NCBI GenBank assembly: GCA_003153375.1
Contig: PLYM01000143.1
Span: 1 to 51,585 of the forward strand
Reading direction: 5' to 3'
DNA: 51,585 bases
From: Planctomycetaceae bacterium
GTDB taxonomy: Bacteria; Planctomycetota; Planctomycetia; Pirellulales; PALSA-1355
The notes under the pieces were generated by a model. That model saw only the letters and a program-made list of their open reading frames with translations, was not told the origin of the DNA and searched no databases. The translations under genes were made by a program, and so were the position numbers. Below, piece after piece: positions 46,523 to 51,585 of this stretch (within the stretch, counting starts at the first letter, position 1; each line of letters starts with the position of its first letter).

Positions 46523-48046
46523 ATGCGGCAACTGGCTTTGATTGTCGCCCTGTCGTTTGTCTCGCTCGCGCTGGCGCCGGCGGTCACCGCGCGCGGCGAT
46601 ACGCTGGCCAAGGTTCGCGCTCGCGGCGCGCTGGTTTGGGGAGGCGACAGCGAAGGCGGCGGGCCCTATGTCTTTCCCGATCCGGCCGCGCCCCGCCGCA
46701 TGACCGGTTTCGAGACCGAATTGGCCGAGCTGCTGGCCGCCGATCTGGGGGTGCGGTCGCAGTTTTATCAAGGGCTGTGGCAAAATCTGCCCGCGCTTCT
46801 GGAGACCGGCGAAATCGACGTCGTGCTCAACGGCTATGAGCTGACGCCGGCGCGCGCGGGCGACATGGCCCACACGCGCCCCTATTACGTCTATCAGTTG
46901 GTGCTGCTGGCCCGCCGCGATGATCCGCAGTTGCGGACTTGGGACGACCTGCGCCATCGCACCGACGGCAAGAAGCCGAAGATCGGCGTGCTCGGCGGTT
47001 CGGGCGCGCACGCGTATCTGACCGAGCACTATGGCGACGCGGTCGAGGCGATCGCCTATGAGGGCACGACCGACGCCATGCGCGAAGTCGAAACCGGCAA
47101 GCTCGATGCCACGCTCACCGATTTGCCCGCCGCCGTGTTTTATCGCGGACGCTTCGCCTCGCTGGCCGAAATCGGCGAGCCGGTGGGGCATGGCTACTAC
47201 GTGCTCTTTCTCCGTCGTGGCGACGATACACTGCGCGCCGCGCTCGACACGGCGATTGGACATTTACTGGACGATGGCAAGCTCAAGGCGCTCTATGAAA
47301 AGTATGACCTGTGGAACCCGCCGCAGGAGGAGCTGGCCGCGCTGCGCGACAAGAGTGATGGCGAGCTGGGCGTGCAGGCCACGTCGCTGCGCGGTTGGGC
47401 TGTGATTCGCAGTCGTGGGGCGTTGTTGGTCGAAGCGGCCGGTGTGACCATTCTACTGGCGTGCATCTCGATGCCGCTGGCAATGCTGCTGGGTCTGCTG
47501 GTGGCTTTGGCCCGAATGTACGGTCCCGCGCCGCTGCGATGGCTCGTGGTGGCCTATATCGAGATCCTGCGCGGCACGCCGTTGATGTTGCAGTTGTTCG
47601 TGATTTTCTTCCTGCTGCCCGAGATCGGTCTGACACTGCCCGCGTTCGACGCCGCGGTGGCTGGGCTGGCGATCAATTATTCGGCCTACGAAGCCGAGAT
47701 CTATCGAGCCGGCATGCAAGCCGTGCCGCGCGGACAGATGGAAGCTGCGGTGGCCTTGGGCATGTCGCCGGCGCTGGCGCTGCGGCGAATCATCATTCCG
47801 CAGGCCTGGCGGATCGTCGTGCCACCGGTGACCAACGACTTCATCGCCATGTTCAAGGACACGTCGGTCTGTTCGGTGATCACGGTGATGGAGTTGACGA
47901 ATCAATACAAGGTGCAAGCCAACGACACGGGCGCGACGATTGAGCTGGGAGCGCTGACGGCGCTGTTGTATCTGTCGATGAGCATTCCGCTGGCCCGGCT
48001 GGCCACGGTGCTCGAGCGGCGGCTCTCTCGGCCGGCCAAGGGTTGA
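46523..48046 (+). CDS. Amino-acid ABC importer: substrate-binding protein fused to permease
   Basis: A 507-residue protein joining two normally separate subunits. Residues 1-25 are a signal peptide or anchor. A family 3 solute-binding domain follows (about 30-275: VRARGALVWGGDSEGGGPYV, RMTGFETELAELLAADLG, and DLPAAVFYRG). A linker leads to a HisM/GlnP-type permease (about 300-505) with five helices and the EAA loop, EAAVALGMSPALALRRIIIPQA. A similar fusion exists in GlnPQ of lactic acid bacteria. Polar amino acids such as glutamine, glutamate or arginine are likely. It begins 22 bases after the exporter gene, supported by GAAAGGTG; its frame continues upstream inside that gene. The ATPase gene follows after three bases. 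Confidence 0.9.
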   Translation: MRQLALIVALSFVSLALAPAVTARGDTLAKVRARGALVWGGDSEGGGPYVFPDPAAPRRMTGFETELAELLAADLGVRSQFYQGLWQNLPALLETGEIDVVLNGYELTPARAGDMAHTRPYYVYQLVLLARRDDPQLRTWDDLRHRTDGKKPKIGVLGGSGAHAYLTEHYGDAVEAIAYEGTTDAMREVETGKLDATLTDLPAAVFYRGRFASLAEIGEPVGHGYYVLFLRRGDDTLRAALDTAIGHLLDDGKLKALYEKYDLWNPPQEELAALRDKSDGELGVQATSLRGWAVIRSRGALLVEAAGVTILLACISMPLAMLLGLLVALARMYGPAPLRWLVVAYIEILRGTPLMLQLFVIFFLLPEIGLTLPAFDAAVAGLAINYSAYEAEIYRAGMQAVPRGQMEAAVALGMSPALALRRIIIPQAWRIVVPPVTNDFIAMFKDTSVCSVITVMELTNQYKVQANDTGATIELGALTALLYLSMSIPLARLATVLERRLSRPAKG

Positions 48047-48049
48047 ACC

Positions 48050-48820
<771 letters not shown>

Positions 48821-48882
48821 GGCTGCTCGCTCGCTCCGATGGTGCGGGCGTGCAAGAATGGCGGGAACTAGTGTCCGAATTC

Positions 48883-48968
48883 GGGTGCCACTGCTGGCTT
48901 GTCCAGCAGTGCCTTCCTGTCGCCTAACGTCAAGCTGTTCTCACTGCTGGACAAGCCAGCAGTGGCAC
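48883..48968. repeat. Nested palindromic repeat, family B copy 2
   Basis: The left arm (48883-48911) is identical over 29 bases to the left arm of copy 1. The right arm (48942-48968) matches the expected complement over 27 bases and then differs. The 30-base spacer is unlike copy 1. It lies in the leader of the alpha/beta hydrolase gene, about 55 bases before its start. Confidence 0.85.
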
Positions 48969-49021
48969 ACAGAAGAGACTTGAGACCGCATCGACAGACT
49001 GTTTCGTTGAGGGAGAATTGC

Positions 49022-49969
49022 ATGGCTGTTTTGAATCGCGCTCTGCTCGCACTGTTGTTTTTGGCCGGATTGCTGGCGGTACGCGGCGGGGCCGCGGAGC
49101 CGGCGGCAACGCTGCCCGTCATCGAGCGGTTGGACGACGAGGGGGCCCGCGCGGTCGCGCAGGCCTATCAGTATGAGCGGACGATTCCGCTCGAGGCCCG
49201 CGTCGTCGAGAAGGTAAAGAAGGATGGCCCGACGCGGGAGAAGATCGTCTTTCGCGGCGTGCAGGGAATTCTCGTGCCGGGATATTTGCAATTGCCGGCT
49301 GACGGCGCGGGTCCGCACCCCTGCGTGCTATTGCTGCACGGCTGGAGCGGCTCGAAGGAGAACTGGTGGCAGGACGGCGGCTACATCAGCGGCGGCAACG
49401 CGCGGCAGGCGCTGCTGACGGCCGGCTTCGCCGTGCTGGCCCTCGACGCTCAGTGTCACGGCGACCGGATTGCGCAGAATGATTTCGCGCCAGTGAATCA
49501 CTACGTCGATCCCTCGGTCGGCGAGGGGCAGCGAAAGGGTTACTTCTCGCAGGTCGATATTTACGTGCAGACCACGCGCGACTACCGCCGAGCCATCGAC
49601 TATCTGGAGTCGCGGAGTGAAATCGACAAGACGCGGATCGGCGTTCTGGGCTACAGCATGGGCGGCACGCAAGCGTATCTGCTCACCGGCGTCGAGCCGC
49701 GCATCCAAGCCGCCGTGGCCGTCGCCGCGCCCGCCGAAAAGTCGAAATGGTCCCTGATCGCCCCGCAGAATTTCATCGGCGGCATCGGCCCACGGCCCTT
49801 CCTCGAGATCATCGGCCGCACCGACGAGCTGTGCCCGCTGGAGCACGCCCAAGCGCGGTGGGCGCTCCTTCACGAAGGGCCCAAGAATCAAATCCTCTTC
49901 GACGCCGGCCACAAGTTGCCGCCTGGTTGGGTGCCGCAGGCGGTGGAGTGGTTGAAGAAGTACCTCTAA
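49022..49969 (+). CDS. Secreted alpha/beta hydrolase (dienelactone hydrolase-like)
   Basis: A 315-residue protein with a signal peptide (about 1-24, ending GGAAEPA). The hydrolase domain begins near residue 85 and shows the oxyanion phrase LLLHGWSGSKENWW, the nucleophile Ser in VLGYSMGGTQ, the acid in IIGRTDELCP and the histidine in LFDAGHKLPP, so a complete triad. The N-terminal extension is helical. Such planctomycete hydrolases are often linked with ester or xenobiotic breakdown; no substrate can be named. The frame goes upstream into the repeat; ATG 49022 has GGGAG before it. The next gene is convergent. Confidence 0.87.
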   Translation: MAVLNRALLALLFLAGLLAVRGGAAEPAATLPVIERLDDEGARAVAQAYQYERTIPLEARVVEKVKKDGPTREKIVFRGVQGILVPGYLQLPADGAGPHPCVLLLHGWSGSKENWWQDGGYISGGNARQALLTAGFAVLALDAQCHGDRIAQNDFAPVNHYVDPSVGEGQRKGYFSQVDIYVQTTRDYRRAIDYLESRSEIDKTRIGVLGYSMGGTQAYLLTGVEPRIQAAVAVAAPAEKSKWSLIAPQNFIGGIGPRPFLEIIGRTDELCPLEHAQARWALLHEGPKNQILFDAGHKLPPGWVPQAVEWLKKYL

Positions 49970-50034
49970 AATCAGTAGACGAGATTCTGGCGGGGGCCAT
50001 GCTCACGGTTGCGTCGTGCGCAACAATTCTCGGA

Positions 50035-50058
50035 CATGCCCACGCGAGCGTGGGCATG
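50035..50058. repeat. Short perfect hairpin followed by GGCACCCGGC
   Basis: CATGCCCACGC and GCGTGGGCATG (11 bases each) with a GA centre. It is followed by GCACCCGGC, as is the second hairpin of the element at 27512-27530. It lies between the convergent hydrolase and oxidoreductase genes and probably belongs to a dispersed intergenic family; as a hairpin it may stabilise transcript ends. Confidence 0.7.
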
Positions 50059-50070
50059 GCACCCGGCATC

Positions 50071-51387
50071 TTACCCCGTCGGCAATTCGAAGCCGGCGCG
50101 GCGGGGGCGGTCGAGCATCGCGTTGGCGGCTTCGTCGTCGAACTGCTCGCGGGCGGGATCCCATCGCAGCGGACGGCCGATGGCGCGGGTGATGTTGGCC
50201 AGGTGGCAGACGGTGATCGAGCGGTGGCCGATCTCGACGTCGGCAATTGGCATTTGGCGCGAGCGGATGCAGTCGAGCCAGTCTTGCATGTGCCAGCGGG
50301 CCTGCCACAGGGCGAGCGAGTCGCTCCACTTGCGCTCTTCTTCGGCCACGTCGACTTTCTTGTTCAACTCGGCCGCGATCTCGGGCGGGTTGCTGCTGAA
50401 CTTGTTGCGATTGATCTCGAGCTTGCCCTTCTCGCAGACGAAGATCGCTCCGCCCATCGGTCCCTTGCCGGGCTCGATGACGTAATTGACCGGCACGCCG
50501 CTGGCATACTTCATCGCGACCTGGCCGTTGGGCCCGGCCGACAGAGGCTTGAGCTCGGTGGGGCCGGTGCCGTCGGCGCCCAGGGCCCATTGAATCTGGT
50601 CGACGCCGTGCGCGCCCCAGTTGGTCATCTCTCCGCCCGAGAAATCGCGCCACTGCATCCAGCCCATCCAGTCGCCGTTGAACGGCCGCATGGCCGCCTG
50701 GTTGAGCCACACGTTCCAATCGAGCCCTGCCGGCACGGGCTGCTCGGGGGGCAGCTGGGCGGGCGAGTCGCGGGGCCCGGTGTAGTTGATAGCGCGGACT
50801 TCGAGCACTTTGCCCAAGGCACCGCTGCGCACCAATTCGCAGGCCACGCGATTCATGGCCATCGAGCGTTGCTGCGAGCCGACTTGCAGCACGCGGCCGT
50901 GGCGGCGCACGGCCTCGACCAGCGCGCGGCCTTCGCGCACATAGAGCGTGAGCGGCTTTTCGGCATAGACGTCCTTGCCCGCCTGGCAGGCGTGGATGCA
51001 CGGCACGACGCGCTGAAAATCGCCGGTGGCCACGATCACGGCGTCGATATCCTTGCGGTCGAGAATCTTGCGATACTCTTGATACACCGGCCAATCGCCC
51101 TTAGCCTTGGCTTTGAAGGCTTCAGCCCGCGGCACGTTGCAATCGCTGAGCGCCACGATCTGGCCCCCCTCGGGCAATTGCTGCAACAGCAGCGAAGCCC
51201 GCCCGCCCACGCCGATCGCGCCAACCGTGATGCGATCGTTCGCGCCCGGCTTTCCCGGAGCGGCCAGCGCGCTGCGCGGAATGATCAACGGCGCTCCAAA
51301 GGCGCTAGCCGCCACGGTGCCGGCCGTAGCCTTGAGAAACGCTCGACGATGTCCGCGCCGCGGCGAATGCTGATCGTGCTTGTGCAT
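50071..51387 (-). CDS. Tat-exported Gfo/Idh/MocA family oxidoreductase
   Basis: A 438-residue NAD(P)-dependent oxidoreductase. The N-terminus carries a twin-arginine signal (HRRAFLKATAGTVAASAFG), so it is folded with its cofactor in the cytoplasm before export. The Rossmann domain follows (ITVGAIGVGGRASLLLQQL, then VALSDCNVP, DIDAVIVATGDFQRV and the conserved AEKPLTLYVREGRAL with its catalytic EKP). The C-terminal domain (about 175-400) holds WRDFSGGEMTNWGAHGVDQIQWALG with the catalytic His region. Planctomycetes encode many such exported members, thought to act on sugars or glycosides with bound cofactor; the substrate is unknown. It is the last complete gene of the window and stands alone. 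Confidence 0.9.
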   Translation of the reverse strand: MHKHDQHSPRRGHRRAFLKATAGTVAASAFGAPLIIPRSALAAPGKPGANDRITVGAIGVGGRASLLLQQLPEGGQIVALSDCNVPRAEAFKAKAKGDWPVYQEYRKILDRKDIDAVIVATGDFQRVVPCIHACQAGKDVYAEKPLTLYVREGRALVEAVRRHGRVLQVGSQQRSMAMNRVACELVRSGALGKVLEVRAINYTGPRDSPAQLPPEQPVPAGLDWNVWLNQAAMRPFNGDWMGWMQWRDFSGGEMTNWGAHGVDQIQWALGADGTGPTELKPLSAGPNGQVAMKYASGVPVNYVIEPGKGPMGGAIFVCEKGKLEINRNKFSSNPPEIAAELNKKVDVAEEERKWSDSLALWQARWHMQDWLDCIRSRQMPIADVEIGHRSITVCHLANITRAIGRPLRWDPAREQFDDEAANAMLDRPRRAGFELPTG

Positions 51388-51522
51388 GGCTGGGGATCAC
51401 TCCTGTTAGCGGTCGAGCATCCCGCGATCGCCGCGAGACGCGAAGGGTTGGGTTTCGGCCAGTATAGCCAGGCGCTAGGGGCAAAAGTAGCCGGCGGTAG
51501 TGCTGCGGGGAACGAATGGATT

Positions 51523-51585
51523 TTAGCCACCGAGGGCTCAGAGAACACCGAGGGGAGACGGAGAAGCGTCTGTGTTTGATTTCAA
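51523..51585. repeat. Dispersed palindromic element, family A copy 5 (cut by window end)
   Basis: TTAGCCACCGAGG and onward (51523-51553) matches the left arm of copies 1, 3 and 4. The right arm would lie beyond the window. It is upstream of the Gfo/Idh/MocA gene. Confidence 0.7.

Noticed and set aside
49747-51579. A 610-codon plus-strand frame at the right end
   Set aside because: It is opposite the Gfo/Idh/MocA gene, whose motifs are all intact, and begins inside the hydrolase gene in another frame. It is a shadow.

Overview
The window reads as chromosomal DNA of a GC-rich planctomycete, most likely of the Pirellulales type. This is inferred from gene content: a PEP-CTERM exported protein, two secreted PQQ-type beta-propellers, an FG-GAP/VCBS protein, a Tat-exported Gfo/Idh/MocA oxidoreductase, a redoxin / cytochrome c / copper monooxygenase fusion, two small ECF-sigma operons, tandem clpP genes after tig, and short membrane proteins with a basic start followed by one strong helix. 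Several families of dispersed palindromic repeats sit between genes. No rRNA, CRISPR array, prophage, plasmid or intact transposase was seen.

Layout. 1-3.6 kb: a BlaI repressor with a promoter flanked by two identical-arm operators, an M56 (BlaR1-type) membrane metallopeptidase carrying two polysaccharide-export-like modules, and an in-frame ExbD-like module separated from it by one TAG codon; tandem terminators follow. 3.7-9.5 kb: a helicase remnant, a PQQ propeller, a small membrane protein, metG and a PEP-CTERM gene. 9.5-14.2 kb: a lipoprotein, two clpP genes, trigger factor and tRNA-Gly(GCC), all on the minus strand. 14.4-18.8 kb: rhomboid protease, a coiled-coil membrane protein, bioF and an EVE-domain protein. 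19.2-21.7 kb: ECF sigma factor, anti-sigma-like protein and PDZ protein. 21.9-28.8 kb: VCBS protein, ilvD overlapping an M48 protease, an S2P protease and a multi-pass membrane protein. 28.8-36.3 kb: PhoR/PhoB-like two-component pair, SRPBCC protein, redoxin-copper oxidase fusion, MFS transporter and SDR. 36.6-38.9 kb: second ECF sigma operon. 39.1-42.5 kb: SppA, a sugar isomerase-like TIM barrel and a second PQQ propeller. 42.7-48.8 kb: a heterodimeric ABC exporter followed by a polar amino-acid ABC importer whose binding protein and permease are fused. 48.9-51.6 kb: alpha/beta hydrolase, Gfo/Idh/MocA oxidoreductase and a repeat cut by the window edge.

The most unusual locus is the BlaI / M56 / export-domain / ExbD unit at the left end. 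Its parts suggest a membrane signalling protease with a large envelope-facing region under BlaI control, with the ExbD-like tail cut off by a single stop codon. The other points worth checking are the asymmetric ATP sites of the ABC exporter, the tripartite redox protein with its copper ligands kept, and the repeat families, one of which shows internal homology between copies.
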